Assembly: GCA_963726135.1 (NCBI GenBank)
Contig: CAVSBE010000008.1
Location: 2,356,001 to 2,420,000 of the forward strand
Length of the DNA stretch: 64,000 bases
Origin: Bog-473 sp963726135
Lineage (GTDB): Bacteria > Actinomycetota > Acidimicrobiia > Acidimicrobiales > RAAP-2
Direction: 5' to 3'
The notes beneath the pieces are model-generated. The model had not been told where the DNA came from. It did not search any database and saw nothing but the letters and a program-made list of their open reading frames with translations. Below, piece by piece: positions 28,527 to 37,796 of this stretch; position 1 is the first letter of the stretch; every line of letters starts with the position of its first letter. A program made the position numbers and the translations under genes.

Positions 28527-29684
28527 GTGAGTCATCCGTTCCACGACGTCGCCATTGTCGGCGTCCACAACACCCCCCAGGCGCGTCGGTTGCCCGGCCA
28601 CGACTCCTCGTCGATCGCGTTGCAGGCGGCGTTGGGCGCCCTGCACGACGCCGGCATCCCCGTGGCCGACGTCGACGGGGTGGTCGGTGCCGCCGCGGCC
28701 GATGCCGTCATGGAGCTGGGACTCGGACCATGCACCCGCCGCCCCAGCGGCCTCGGGATCCCGTCGATCGTCGACGCCGCCATGCTCGTCGCGTCGAAGC
28801 AGTGCCGTGCCGTCCTCGTCCTGGCCGGTGGCGCGGGTCTGCTGACGGACACCGTGGCCGCGCCGTGGACGACGCCACCCAATGAGCTGGTCGCCGGGTT
28901 CGGCCTCTTCACTGCAGCTGAGTTCGCCCTCATGGCCCGCCGCCACATGCTCACCTACGGCACGACGGAGCACCAGATCGCCGCCGCAGCGGCCGTGATC
29001 CGGACCAATGGCCACCACAACCCCGAGGCGGTGTACCACGGGCGGGGACCATTCACCGCGGAAGACATACTGGCCTCACCGCTCATCGCCGAGCCCTTCC
29101 ATCTCCTCGACTGCGCCACGACGTCCGAAGGCGGGTGCGCCCTCGTCTTGACCGGGGCCGACCGTGCACTGCATCACGACGATGCGATCTGGATCCTGGG
29201 TTGTGGCAGCGACAGCTACGGCCCGGCGTACACCGTCGCGCCGGTGTGGGACTACACCCCTCGACCGGGCGGCGAACCGGCAGGTCGGGTCGGGGCACAT
29301 GCCGCTGCAGCCGCCTTTGCCATGGCGGGACTGGGACCGCAGCACGTGGACGTGGCGGAGTTCTACGACCCCTTCTCCTTCGAGATCATCCGCCAGCTCG
29401 AGGCCTACGGGTTCTGCGGCCCCGGTGAGGGTGGGCCGATGGTCGAGTCGGGGGCGATCGGGCCCGGTGGGAGCCTTCCCGTCACCACCGACGGGGGCAC
29501 CATGTCCTTCAGCCACCCCGGGATCGCAGCCCAGCAGTTCCAACGGGTGGCCCGGGCCGTCCGCCAGCTCCGCGGGGACTGCCCGACGGCGCAGGTGACC
29601 GGCGCGGAGGTGGCGCTGTGCTCCAACGGAGGATCCGGCGCCCTCTTCGCCGACGTCATGTTGCTGGGGAGCAGCCGGCCGTGA
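28527..29684 (+). CDS. Ltp2/SCP2-type thiolase-like protein
   Basis: Thiolase-fold protein of 385 residues of the lipid-transfer-protein kind. In steroid degraders such proteins (Ltp2) pair with a DUF35 protein and cleave a side chain by retro-aldol reaction to release propionyl- or acetyl-CoA. Seen: VAIVGVHNTPQAR start, VADVDGVVG, VAEFYDPFSFEIIRQLEAYGFCG with the Tyr typical of this group, GPGGSLPVTTDGG, and a C-terminal CSNGGSGALFADVMLLG. GTG 28527 is the likely start. Stop overlaps the DUF35 gene start (GTGA), supporting a complex. Confidence 0.85.
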   Translation: MSHPFHDVAIVGVHNTPQARRLPGHDSSSIALQAALGALHDAGIPVADVDGVVGAAAADAVMELGLGPCTRRPSGLGIPSIVDAAMLVASKQCRAVLVLAGGAGLLTDTVAAPWTTPPNELVAGFGLFTAAEFALMARRHMLTYGTTEHQIAAAAAVIRTNGHHNPEAVYHGRGPFTAEDILASPLIAEPFHLLDCATTSEGGCALVLTGADRALHHDDAIWILGCGSDSYGPAYTVAPVWDYTPRPGGEPAGRVGAHAAAAAFAMAGLGPQHVDVAEFYDPFSFEIIRQLEAYGFCGPGEGGPMVESGAIGPGGSLPVTTDGGTMSFSHPGIAAQQFQRVARAVRQLRGDCPTAQVTGAEVALCSNGGSGALFADVMLLGSSRP

Positions 29685-30118
29685 GCAGTCTTCAGACGCC
29701 CATGCTCGTCCCCCAGCCGACAGGCATCCCGCTCCCGGTGCCGTCCGGCCGGTCGCAACCGTTCTGGGACGGGTGCCGGAGGGGCAGGCTCGTCCTACCG
29801 AGGTGCTCGAACTGCGGCGCGCGCGCCTTGCGGGCGTTCGCCGCCTGCTCGGTGTGCCACCAGACGACCCTGGAGTGGGAGCCGAGCCGCGGTCGGGGGT
29901 CGCTCTACAGCTGGACCACCGTGTGGCACCCTCCACACCCCGCATTCGTCACGCCCTACGCGCCCGCCGTGATCGCGCTCGACGAAGGGTGGTGGTTCCT
30001 GAGCGCCGTCGTGGGTTGCGCCCCGCAGGACCTGCACGAAGGGATGGCCGTGGAGGTCGGGTTCCACCCCGCGTCGGAGTCGATCGTCCTCCCCTACTTC
30101 CACCCGCTCGGCGGCTGA
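29681..30118 (+). CDS. DUF35 OB-fold acyl-CoA-binding protein
   Basis: Partner of the thiolase-like protein, about 145 residues. Four Cys in a rubredoxin-like zinc hook (RCSNCGARALRAFAACSVC, two C-x2-C knuckles) are followed by an OB fold with GRGSLYSWTTVWHPPHPAF and PYAPAVIALDEG. DUF35 proteins bind acyl-CoA and form heteromers with thiolase-fold proteins such as Ltp2. Start GTG 29681 was chosen for its four-base overlap with the upstream stop; a longer frame exists but its leader is Arg-rich and unpatterned. Last gene of the plus-strand operon that begins at 25695. Confidence 0.87.
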   Translation: MSSLQTPMLVPQPTGIPLPVPSGRSQPFWDGCRRGRLVLPRCSNCGARALRAFAACSVCHQTTLEWEPSRGRGSLYSWTTVWHPPHPAFVTPYAPAVIALDEGWWFLSAVVGCAPQDLHEGMAVEVGFHPASESIVLPYFHPLGG

Positions 30119-30166
30119 CGGCGTGGCGCCGGAGCGCCGTCAGCCGAGGCCCGGGTACGTCTGCGC

Positions 30167-31498
30167 TCAGGGCGTCGCGTTGGACGGCCACTCCGGCCGG
30201 AAGTAGCCGCCGAAGTGCAAACCTCCGTCTCGCAACTCCCGGATGGTCAGGAAGTCCCCCTTGTACCCCTTGTGGTCTCCGGGGCCGAATTGGATGTAGG
30301 TCGAGGGACCGCCGTTGGTGGCCGGCATCCAGCGGATCCGCTCGATGCCGTCTCGGACCCAGCGCGGCTCGGGAATGTCGGCGTTGGCAATGCCATGGAT
30401 GGCGACCCGGGCCGTGTCGTAGGCCAGTGCGACCACGACGTTGCGCGCCTCGCGCCCGAAGCGTTTGACGAAGCGCTGCACCATGGCGTTGTAGTTGAGG
30501 TTGGCTCCGTCCTCGCCGAGCTGATCGATGCCGTGCCAGCCTTCGATGCCGGCACCCCACTGGTTCTTGTTCGAGTAGAACATGAAGGCCGTCCCCATGA
30601 TCCGGGGTGGGTCCCAATCGAGCGCCTGCAGTGCCGGACCGAAGTGGTATGAGGCGTAGCCGTAGCCACCGTAGTAGAGCCCCTGGGTGCCGGCCTCCCG
30701 CATGGCCTCCAAGTGCACCTGGAGGTCCCGCGGATTCGGCTCCAGTTTGACCTCGCGAGTGATGGTCAGGCCGAGACGGATCGCCTCGTCGCGGAAGAAG
30801 TCGGCGTAGTCCCGCCCGGAGGAGCCGGCCTCCCAGAAGAGTCCCACCTTCGACAATCCCTGTTGGTGGAGCCAGTTGGCGCACATCACACCCTCGGTCG
30901 GGACATCGCCGTTGGCAACGGTGAAGCAGTAGTCCGAGGCAAACCGTCGTGCACCGGTCCAACCCAGGCAGGAGACACCGAGCTCGTTCGCCGTGTCCTG
31001 TAGGACGAGCGAGTTGTCGGAGATCATCGGCCCGAGCACGACCACGCAACCCCGATCGACCAGCCACCGGTAGCCGTCGATGACCTTCTTGTAATTCTCG
31101 CGGGGCAACCCACGGGCGTCGGCGATCACCAGCTGCACGGGTGAACGCGCCCAGACACCTTCGTTGAGAGCATCCTCGATGGCCAGGATGGTCGGGTCGA
31201 TCCAGTCGGCCAGCAGCTGATTCAGGTCCATGTCGATCAGCACGCCGATCTTCACCGGCTCGAAGGCGTCACCCTGCGTCTTGACGCCACGCGTCGGCGG
31301 GTAGATCGTGATGTTCTGGACCGCCTGGTCGCTCGCCGCCCCCGTGCCCTCGTACCAGGTCGTGGCATCGCCGCCCATTCCTTCCAGATGGGCCCGGGTG
31401 CCGTGCTCGACCGACGAGACGGCACGGTCGGGCTGTGCGATGCCGAGATCGACGGGCTCGGGGAAGAGGCGGTCGGCGTATTCGTGTGTGTCCGACAT
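30167..31498 (-). CDS. Signal-less Peripla_BP_6-type ligand-binding protein
   Basis: About 443 residues with the LivK/amide-receptor-like fold: PVKIGVLIDMDL, DGYRWLVDRGCVVVLGPMISDNS, GWTGARRFASDYCFTVANGD, KVGLFWEAGSSGRDY, GLYYGGYGYASYHFGPAL and YDTARVAIHGI. Unlike ordinary binding proteins it has no signal peptide or lipobox; the N-terminus is MSDTHEYADRLFPEPVDLG. ATG 31498 is well supported by AAAGGA upstream, so a hidden leader is unlikely. It may act as a cytoplasmic sensor or substrate carrier, or be exported by another route. It is third in an operon after two SDR genes. Confidence 0.85.
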   Translation of the reverse strand: MSDTHEYADRLFPEPVDLGIAQPDRAVSSVEHGTRAHLEGMGGDATTWYEGTGAASDQAVQNITIYPPTRGVKTQGDAFEPVKIGVLIDMDLNQLLADWIDPTILAIEDALNEGVWARSPVQLVIADARGLPRENYKKVIDGYRWLVDRGCVVVLGPMISDNSLVLQDTANELGVSCLGWTGARRFASDYCFTVANGDVPTEGVMCANWLHQQGLSKVGLFWEAGSSGRDYADFFRDEAIRLGLTITREVKLEPNPRDLQVHLEAMREAGTQGLYYGGYGYASYHFGPALQALDWDPPRIMGTAFMFYSNKNQWGAGIEGWHGIDQLGEDGANLNYNAMVQRFVKRFGREARNVVVALAYDTARVAIHGIANADIPEPRWVRDGIERIRWMPATNGGPSTYIQFGPGDHKGYKGDFLTIRELRDGGLHFGGYFRPEWPSNATP

Positions 31499-31550
31499 GA
31501 TCAGTCCTTTCAGGTTTGCGGGGATTGTGCCAAAGCATCGCTGCGGACGT

Positions 31551-32354
31551 TCATCGATCCTCAGTGGCGCGGGCGGTGAAGCTCGTCGTGATGGACGCGG
31601 CCGTGCCGACCACGGCGGAGGGCGACCGCAGCACGAACTCGTCCATGCCGACCTGCGGGTGATGGAGCAGCGTGGCCATCGTTGCCACGAGCACCTGGGC
31701 CACGTCGTCGGTGTGGAGCATCTGCTCCTGGGCCAGCCCCCGGACGGCCCAGTCCTCGAGCAACGGAACAAGCAGCGATCCGTCGAAGTCGTCGCCGAAC
31801 TCGGTCGGGGCGGTCGGACCCACGACGACACAGCAGAACCGATGGCCGGGTTGCTCGGCGCGCCACGACGCCATGGCGGTGCGCAGGGCGGCCTTCGACG
31901 CGCCGTAGGCGCCCAGCCCGGTCCGCGGGTGCAGGGCGGTGTCGGAGGACAGGGCCATCACCACGGACGACGACCCCAAGTACGGGAGCGACGCACGGAT
32001 CGCGTGGTTGGCGCCGATGACGTTGGTCTCGAACACCGCTTGCCAGTGTGTGCTGTCGGTATCGGCCAGCATGGCCAGCGGCGCCATGCCGGCGCAGTAG
32101 CACAGGACGTCAATGCCCTGGAGCACCTCTCCACTTCGCCCGATCGCCTCGGTACACGACGAGGCATCCCGCACGTCGCCCGGAACGGACACACCGCCAC
32201 CCGCCTCGACCACAACGTCGGCCAGGAGCGCCTGCCGGCGGGCGACGAGTGCGACACGTGCGCCCGAGCGAACCGCGTGGACCGCGACGGCGCGTCCGAT
32301 CCCTGCCGACGCGCCAACCACGACGATCCGCCGCCCGGCCAACGAATCGTTCAC
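31551..32354 (-). CDS. SDR-family oxidoreductase
   Basis: NAD(P)-dependent dehydrogenase of about 267 residues. VVVGASAGIGRAVA cofactor loop, CYCAGMAPLAML in place of NNAG, ALSSDTALH with the catalytic Ser, and the Y-x3-K pair in GAYGASKAAL. The C-terminal part is divergent, without the usual TG-x3-DGG end. GTG 32354 was chosen because the longer frame (TTG 32402) adds an Arg-rich leader. It lies 108 nt downstream of another SDR gene on the same strand. Confidence 0.82.
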   Translation of the reverse strand: MNDSLAGRRIVVVGASAGIGRAVAVHAVRSGARVALVARRQALLADVVVEAGGGVSVPGDVRDASSCTEAIGRSGEVLQGIDVLCYCAGMAPLAMLADTDSTHWQAVFETNVIGANHAIRASLPYLGSSSVVMALSSDTALHPRTGLGAYGASKAALRTAMASWRAEQPGHRFCCVVVGPTAPTEFGDDFDGSLLVPLLEDWAVRGLAQEQMLHTDDVAQVLVATMATLLHHPQVGMDEFVLRSPSAVVGTAASITTSFTARATEDR

Positions 32355-32462
32355 AGTCCCGGCGAGCGGCTGCGCACTCCGTCTGCCTCCCCGGTTGAAC
32401 AACCCCCGGTCATCTTTGGATCATATATCCGATCTGCTCGATGGTCTGAGGGGCACATCCCG

Positions 32463-33335
32463 TCATCCCAGGTGAGCCATGGGTGTCGGCAGCTCACACG
32501 CGGCGAAGGCCTCCGACCGAGCCCGCAGGGTGCCGGCCGCGTTCGCAGCGTCCTTCATCATGACGAAGCGGTCTTCCTTGATCCCTTCGACGACCAGGGC
32601 CGCCAGCTCGTCGAGGGGCTGCCAGTGCAGCTCGCGCCCGGCCTTCTGTGCCATGTCCTCCAGCCGTTCGGGGGTCATGGCCTCGGTCTCTCGGGGTCGC
32701 TCACGGGCGAGCCCGGCCGGCCGGGTCCTTTCAGAGGTCCACAGGCCGGTCCGCAACAACCCACCCGAAGGGTAGAAGACCGACGCGCGGACCAGGGAAC
32801 CCTCCTCGGCCAGCTGAGCCGCCAGGCACTCGGTGAGCACCGAGACTGCAGCCTTGCTGGCGGCGTACACCGAAGCCGAGGGGAGCGGCGAGATCGGCCC
32901 ATCCGACGACGACGTGTTGATCACGCGACCTTCCTCCCCGGACGCAAGCATCCGAGGGACGAACGCGTGGATGCCATTGACGACGCCGGTCAGATTCACA
33001 CTGAACACCCAACTCCAGTCATTTGGCGTCGTCTGCCACACCTTTGCGCTGGGTGCGCCGACCCCGGCGTTGTTGCACAGGACGTGGCATGCACCGAATC
33101 GCTCGTAGACGGTGTCCGCCAGCCGCGTCACCGACGCGGCGTCAGTGACGTCGGTCGTGCACACGATCACGTTGCCCGCGCCGGCGAACTGTGCCTCGGC
33201 AGCGGTGAGGGCAGCCGGATCGACGTCCGCGATGACGACGCGCATCGCCTCGTTGACGAAGGCCTCCACCAGGGCGAGGCCGATCCCACTGGCCCCACCG
33301 GTCACCACAGCCACTTTGTCACGCAGGTCCTTCAT
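32463..33335 (-). CDS. SDR-family oxidoreductase
   Basis: Short-chain dehydrogenase of 290 residues. VVTGGASGIGLALV, DVDPAAL, CNNAGVGAPSAKVWQ, VINTSSSDGPISPLP with the catalytic Ser, and the Y-x3-K pair in VYAASKAAV. This sub-type often acts in steroid, retinoid or terpene alcohol oxidation, though the family is broad. Start 33335 follows GGGGAGGA; the longer open frame upstream is intergenic. It is divergent from the Rieske oxygenase gene, with 124 nt between starts. Confidence 0.87.
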   Translation of the reverse strand: MKDLRDKVAVVTGGASGIGLALVEAFVNEAMRVVIADVDPAALTAAEAQFAGAGNVIVCTTDVTDAASVTRLADTVYERFGACHVLCNNAGVGAPSAKVWQTTPNDWSWVFSVNLTGVVNGIHAFVPRMLASGEEGRVINTSSSDGPISPLPSASVYAASKAAVSVLTECLAAQLAEEGSLVRASVFYPSGGLLRTGLWTSERTRPAGLARERPRETEAMTPERLEDMAQKAGRELHWQPLDELAALVVEGIKEDRFVMMKDAANAAGTLRARSEAFAACELPTPMAHLG

Positions 33336-33373
33336 GGATCCGTCCTCCCCTTCGTCGTCGCTGCCGGGTCCGC

Positions 33374-33405
33374 TTGACATCCACTCCCGTAGCAGTTTTG
33401 ATAAT
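33374..33405 (+). promoter_or_regulatory. Sigma70-type promoter for the Rieske operon
   Basis: TTGACA (33374-33379) is followed by TTGATAAT (33398-33405) at 18 nt spacing to TTGATA, about 55 nt before the Rieske start at 33460. In this GC-rich setting the pair stands out. The same AT-rich patch may also serve the minus-strand SDR. Confidence 0.45.
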
Positions 33406-33459
33406 AGATACGGAAATCCGGCGGGGCAATGCCGGGACCACGATCCAAGGGGGTCCGCC

Positions 33460-34506
33460 ATGACCGATGTGCGCACGGAGGACGCTGCCGGCGGTCTCGG
33501 TCCAATCGGTGCCGATCCCGCCGCCGGCATGCCGCGCAGCGTCGAGCTCGTCGTGGACCCGACCATCCGTCCGTACGTGCGGCGAGAGCGGGGACCACGT
33601 TTTCCGTTTCCGATCCCCAACGGGTGGTTCATCGTCGCGTCCTCGGACGCGGTCAGCGTCGGAGAGATTCTTTCGGTCTACTACTTCGCGAAAGATCTGA
33701 TCGTGTTCCGAACCTCCGACGGTTCGGCCAGGGTGACGAGCGCATACTGCGCGCATCTGGGTGCACACATCGGTGTCGGTGGAAAGGTCAACGGTGACGC
33801 CGTCGAATGCCCCTTCCACGGGTGGTGCTACGACGGTCAGAGCGGTCGCTGCTCGCACATCCCCTACGGCTCCGAATCGGGTCACATCCCGAGCCAGGCG
33901 GCGATCCGGGCCTATCCCACCCTCGAGCGGAACGGCATGATCTGGGCATGGCACCACCTCGAAGGAGGTGCCCCGTTCTATGACGTCCCCGAGGTGCCCG
34001 AGCTCTCCGACCCCGATTGGAGCGAGCCCTACACGGCCGAGTACGTGGTGCGAACCGCCTGCCAGGAGATGGCCGAGAACAACCATGATTCGGCGCACTT
34101 CCAGTTCGTCCACGGCACCGACGACATCCCCCAACAGGACGTCTTCATCGATGGAGGCTACAAGCGGGTCGTGGGCATGGACGGTCAGTTCGTGCGCGAG
34201 ACGTTCGGTCTGGGCCTTGGCGTGCTCCGCATGACCGACGTGATGACGTTCTTCACCTCGACCACCCCCATCGACGAGGAGAGCGTCCACGTCCGATGGA
34301 CCTTCATCGCCCCGAGGACGAGCGGTCCGGGTGCCGCCCAAGGGATCGCAGAGGCGTTCCTGGGTGGCGTGAGCCAGGACATCCCGATCTGGGAGAACAA
34401 GCGCTACGTCGAGCGTCCCGTCGTCATCAAGGACGAACGGAGCATCCTCGACCATCGCGAATGGTGCAAGCAGTTCTACTCGGACCCGGCCAAGGCCATC
34501 GACTAG
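33460..34506 (+). CDS. KshA-like Rieske oxygenase
   Basis: Terminal oxygenase of 348 residues that would hydroxylate a ring substrate with electrons from a separate reductase. Rieske [2Fe-2S] ligands C97-x-H99 and C117-x2-H120 (CAHLGAH, CPFHGWCYDG). Mononuclear iron ligands in ENNHDSAHFQFVHG (D210, H213, H218 by position). The overall layout, with FPFPIPNGWF near the start, is like 3-ketosteroid 9-alpha-hydroxylase (KshA), though the iron-site wording differs. ATG 33460 is preceded by AAGGGGG. No ferredoxin reductase gene is in the window. Confidence 0.87.
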   Translation: MTDVRTEDAAGGLGPIGADPAAGMPRSVELVVDPTIRPYVRRERGPRFPFPIPNGWFIVASSDAVSVGEILSVYYFAKDLIVFRTSDGSARVTSAYCAHLGAHIGVGGKVNGDAVECPFHGWCYDGQSGRCSHIPYGSESGHIPSQAAIRAYPTLERNGMIWAWHHLEGGAPFYDVPEVPELSDPDWSEPYTAEYVVRTACQEMAENNHDSAHFQFVHGTDDIPQQDVFIDGGYKRVVGMDGQFVRETFGLGLGVLRMTDVMTFFTSTTPIDEESVHVRWTFIAPRTSGPGAAQGIAEAFLGGVSQDIPIWENKRYVERPVVIKDERSILDHREWCKQFYSDPAKAID

Positions 34507-34563
34507 CCACCGCGAGGGTCCGCACGTCAGATGCCCGCCGTCGACACATCAAGGAGATCAGCA

Positions 34564-35790
34564 GTGAGCCAGCACACCGACAAGAGCCGCTACCTCGTCA
34601 TTTCGTCGGACACGCACGCTGGTCCGCCGGCCGAGAGATACCGCGACTATCTCGATCCCAAGTATCGGGATGCGTTCGACGAAGACCTGAAGATGGTCAA
34701 GGAGATGAGCCGCATTCGTTCCGAGCTGACGGACGCAGGGGACTTCGAGGCGAAGTGGGTGGCCGAGACGGGTGACGGGGGCCGCCGTGCCTCCTGGGAC
34801 CCGGCCGCGAGAGACGCAGAGCTCGACAAGGAGGGCGTGGCCGCCGAGGTGATCTTTCCCGATGCGGACGTTCTCGCGGGCGCGGCGTCCGCTCCCTTCC
34901 ACGCTGGCCTGGGTTCGGCAGGAGATCTTGACGGTGAGCTCGTCATGGCCGGGGCGGTGGCACATAACCGGTGGCTCGAGGACCTCTGCTCGTCGAGTCC
35001 CGAACGTCGCTGCGGTGTTGCCACGGTGCCGATACTGCACGACATCGAAGCCGCGGAGGCCGAGATAGAGCGACTGGCCGCCGCCGGCTTCCGGGCGATC
35101 ATGATCCCCACTCTGTGGGTTGACAAGCCGTCGTACAACGACCTGCGCTACGAGCCGGTGTGGTCGGCCTGTGAGAGCCACGGCATGGTGGTACACGTCC
35201 ACTCGGGGGGCGCCTCACGCGATATCGCCGTGGATGCGCCCGGCCTGATCGCCATCTACGCGACGGAGGCCTGGTGGTGGGCCGCCCGCCCGCTGTGGGT
35301 GATGTTGTGGGGCGGCGTGTTCGAACGCCACCCCGGGCTGCGCTTCGCGATCACCGAGGACGGCGCCTGGTGGATCCCGGGCATCGTGCAACGCATGGAC
35401 GAGAAGTTCGTGGGCTTCCACAACACGGAGAAATTGGGTAACGCATTCCGCCAGACCATTTCACGGAAGCCGAGCGAGTTCTTTGGGACAAACATCTTCG
35501 TCGGCGCTTCCACACCCAGTCGTGAAGAGGTCGAGCAACGCCACCGAATCGGCGTCGACGCCTTCATGTGGGGCAACGATTTTCCACATCCGGAGGGAAC
35601 GTGGCCCCACACACGGCAGTCCATCACGGAGTCGTTCTGCGATGTGCCCACCGCTGAAGCAGAGCGCATGCTCGGTCTCAATGCTGCAGCGGTGTATGGC
35701 TTCGACCTGAGCCGTCTCGACGCGCTTGCCGCACGGATTGGGCCGTCACATGAGGAGGTGCACGGCACGGCGCTCGTCACGGCCACGTGA
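34564..35790 (+). CDS. Amidohydrolase-2 family protein
   Basis: TIM-barrel metal enzyme (PF04909-type) of 408 residues; relatives include decarboxylases and hydrolases of cyclic keto acids. Metal-site strands: ISSDTHAGPP, HVHSGG and the final Asp in WGNDFPHPEGTWP. GTG 34564 follows AAGGAG, so the start is secure. Lies 57 nt after the Rieske gene and overlaps the TetR gene start (GTGA), so the three form one operon. It may act on the product of the oxygenase. It is one of five members of this family in the window. Confidence 0.87.
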   Translation: MSQHTDKSRYLVISSDTHAGPPAERYRDYLDPKYRDAFDEDLKMVKEMSRIRSELTDAGDFEAKWVAETGDGGRRASWDPAARDAELDKEGVAAEVIFPDADVLAGAASAPFHAGLGSAGDLDGELVMAGAVAHNRWLEDLCSSSPERRCGVATVPILHDIEAAEAEIERLAAAGFRAIMIPTLWVDKPSYNDLRYEPVWSACESHGMVVHVHSGGASRDIAVDAPGLIAIYATEAWWWAARPLWVMLWGGVFERHPGLRFAITEDGAWWIPGIVQRMDEKFVGFHNTEKLGNAFRQTISRKPSEFFGTNIFVGASTPSREEVEQRHRIGVDAFMWGNDFPHPEGTWPHTRQSITESFCDVPTAEAERMLGLNAAAVYGFDLSRLDALAARIGPSHEEVHGTALVTAT

Positions 35791-36539
35791 TGGCGTCGCC
35801 TCGCCCAGAGAAGAAGGTCGGTCGACCGGCGCGCATCGACCGGGCCGCCATCGCCGAAGCGGTGCTCGAACTCGGACTCGATGGCATCAGCATGAAGGCG
35901 GTCGCCGACCATCTCGGCGTCAGCGTCGCTGGTCTGTACCACCACGTCGGAAACCGGAGGGAGTTGCTCGTGCTCGCAGCGGAGCACTCGATTGCACGGG
36001 TGCCGGCGCCTCAGGACCACGGTCAGCACTGGGACGAGTGGCTGCGGGAGTGGGCGCGGCACGTGTACTCGTCCTTCGTCGAGGAGCCCGAGGTCCTCTC
36101 GCAGTTCCTGAGCGGAGCGCTCCGATGGGAGTCCATGGTGACTGTCATCGACTCGGTGATTCAGGTGCTCGGGAGGGCCGGCTTCGACCCGATCGCTGCC
36201 ATGGAGGCCTTCGACACCGTTGCGTTCTATGCGGTCGGGGCAGCCGCCCATGAGATGCGGCGTCGGGGGGCGGCGGCGGAGGGACGTTCGACCATGGTCG
36301 AGTTGCACCGCATGGTGGCAACCCGGCCGCCGGAAGAGCTCGCGGGCGTCCGCGCCCTCCTGGCGGTGCCGCCGAGTATTGCGACCAACTTCGAGGACCA
36401 GCTGACGACCGTGCTCGTCGGCATCGCAGCACGGCGACCGGAGGATTGGCGGCCGATCGCGGATCGGGCCGTTTCCGGTGCGCCGCCACAGGAGCCTGGA
36501 GCGTTCACTTCGACGGTGGCGCGACCTCTGACCGCCTGA
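35787..36539 (+). CDS. TetR-family regulator
   Basis: DNA-binding repressor of about 250 residues. N-terminal helix-turn-helix: IDRAAIAEAVLELGLDGISM, KAVADHLGVSVAGLYHHVGNRRELL. The rest is a helical ligand-binding part with a TetR_C-like layout. GTG 35787 overlaps the amidohydrolase stop; an ATG one codon later is equally possible. As last gene of the Rieske operon it probably senses a pathway acyl-CoA and controls the operons nearby. No own operator could be singled out. Confidence 0.87.
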   Translation: MMASPRPEKKVGRPARIDRAAIAEAVLELGLDGISMKAVADHLGVSVAGLYHHVGNRRELLVLAAEHSIARVPAPQDHGQHWDEWLREWARHVYSSFVEEPEVLSQFLSGALRWESMVTVIDSVIQVLGRAGFDPIAAMEAFDTVAFYAVGAAAHEMRRRGAAAEGRSTMVELHRMVATRPPEELAGVRALLAVPPSIATNFEDQLTTVLVGIAARRPEDWRPIADRAVSGAPPQEPGAFTSTVARPLTA

Positions 36540-36578
36540 ACCCAGTTCCCTGGTCCGGCACTCGACTGGTGCTCGACC

Positions 36579-37796
36579 TCAATCTGCGCCGCGCACCGAG
36601 ATCGGAAGTTGGCTGTAGCCGCGGACGGTGCTCGTGAAGAGAAAGACGCTCTTGTCACGGTCGACCTCCCATTCGGGGAATCGGGCCAACGTCTCCTCAA
36701 TGGCGATCCTGCCTTCGAGACGAGCCAGCGCGGCCCCGATGCAGAAGTGGATGCCATAGCCGAATGAGAGATGCTGGTCGAAGTCCCGATGGACGTCGAA
36801 GCGGTCCGCCTCGGGGAACGCGCGCTCGTCCCGCCCGGCGGAACCAGTCAGCAGCAGGACCTTCGATTCCGCCGGGATCACGGTCCCGTGGAACTCTGTG
36901 GGAGCGGTGGTCCATCGTCCCTGGACGGGTGAGGGTGCCTCGTAGCGGAGCAACTCCTCGACCGCATTGGGGATGAGTGAGCGGTCGGCCACCAGCTCGG
37001 CGCGCTGATCGGGGTGCTCGGCCAGCACCGAGCCGGCCCACCCCAGGAGCCGCGCCACCGTCTCGGTGCCTGCGGCGACCAGGAGCACGCCAAAGGTGGC
37101 GCTCTCCTCGAGGGTCAACCGGCGATGGGTCCCATCGGGCTCCACCACCTCCGCCGTCACCAGGTCGGTGAACATGTCGTCCCGGGGAGTGCGCTGGCGC
37201 TCGGCCACCTGGTCCGTGATGTAGGTGTGGAGCTCGATCATCGCTCCCACCGAGACGTCGTTCACCATGCCCACGCCCGGTTCCAGGTGGAAGATCGTGT
37301 CGATCGTCTCCCGGACCCGGGGACGATCGGCGTCAGGCACCCCGAGGAGCATCGCGATGACGTTGGCGGGCACGACAGCCCCGAAGTCGGCGACGTAGTC
37401 GAAGACGTCGCGACCACGCTGCGCGTCGAGCAGTCCGCTGCAGAATTGCCGAACCGACGCTTCGAGCTCGGCAACCCGGCGCGGCGTGAAGGCCCGAGAT
37501 ACCAATCGTCGCAGCGCCGTGTGCTCCGGCTGGTCCATGAAGATCATCATGCCGCCGGTGGGCTGCTCGGTCATCTGTTCGAGCACCGTCCCGTGCGCGG
37601 AGCTGAACGTGCGCGGATCCATGCTCGCGGTCATCACGTCCTGAAATCGGCTCAGCGCCCAGAAGTCGTACTGCTCGTTGCGGTACAGGGGAGCCTCGTC
37701 GCGCAGCCGCCGCCAGGTCGGATGGGGATCGGTCTTGAAGGAGGCATCGAGAGGATCCCACCGCAGTTCCGCACCCGCCGCTGCTGTCGAAGTCAT
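36579..37796 (-). CDS. Cytochrome P450
   Basis: Soluble bacterial P450 of 405 residues. I-helix oxygen-binding motif AAGTET (241-246), E-x2-R in VEELLRYEAP, and the heme loop FGYGIHFCIG with the Cys ligand at 352. Expected to hydroxylate an unactivated carbon of a hydrophobic substrate; similar enzymes open steroid or terpene side chains. Start ATG 37796 overlaps the upstream acyl-CoA dehydrogenase stop by four bases. It also has TACAAT 7 nt ahead of it, so it may be made from a leaderless transcript as well. No ferredoxin gene is adjacent. Confidence 0.92.
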   Translation of the reverse strand: MTSTAAAGAELRWDPLDASFKTDPHPTWRRLRDEAPLYRNEQYDFWALSRFQDVMTASMDPRTFSSAHGTVLEQMTEQPTGGMMIFMDQPEHTALRRLVSRAFTPRRVAELEASVRQFCSGLLDAQRGRDVFDYVADFGAVVPANVIAMLLGVPDADRPRVRETIDTIFHLEPGVGMVNDVSVGAMIELHTYITDQVAERQRTPRDDMFTDLVTAEVVEPDGTHRRLTLEESATFGVLLVAAGTETVARLLGWAGSVLAEHPDQRAELVADRSLIPNAVEELLRYEAPSPVQGRWTTAPTEFHGTVIPAESKVLLLTGSAGRDERAFPEADRFDVHRDFDQHLSFGYGIHFCIGAALARLEGRIAIEETLARFPEWEVDRDKSVFLFTSTVRGYSQLPISVRGAD

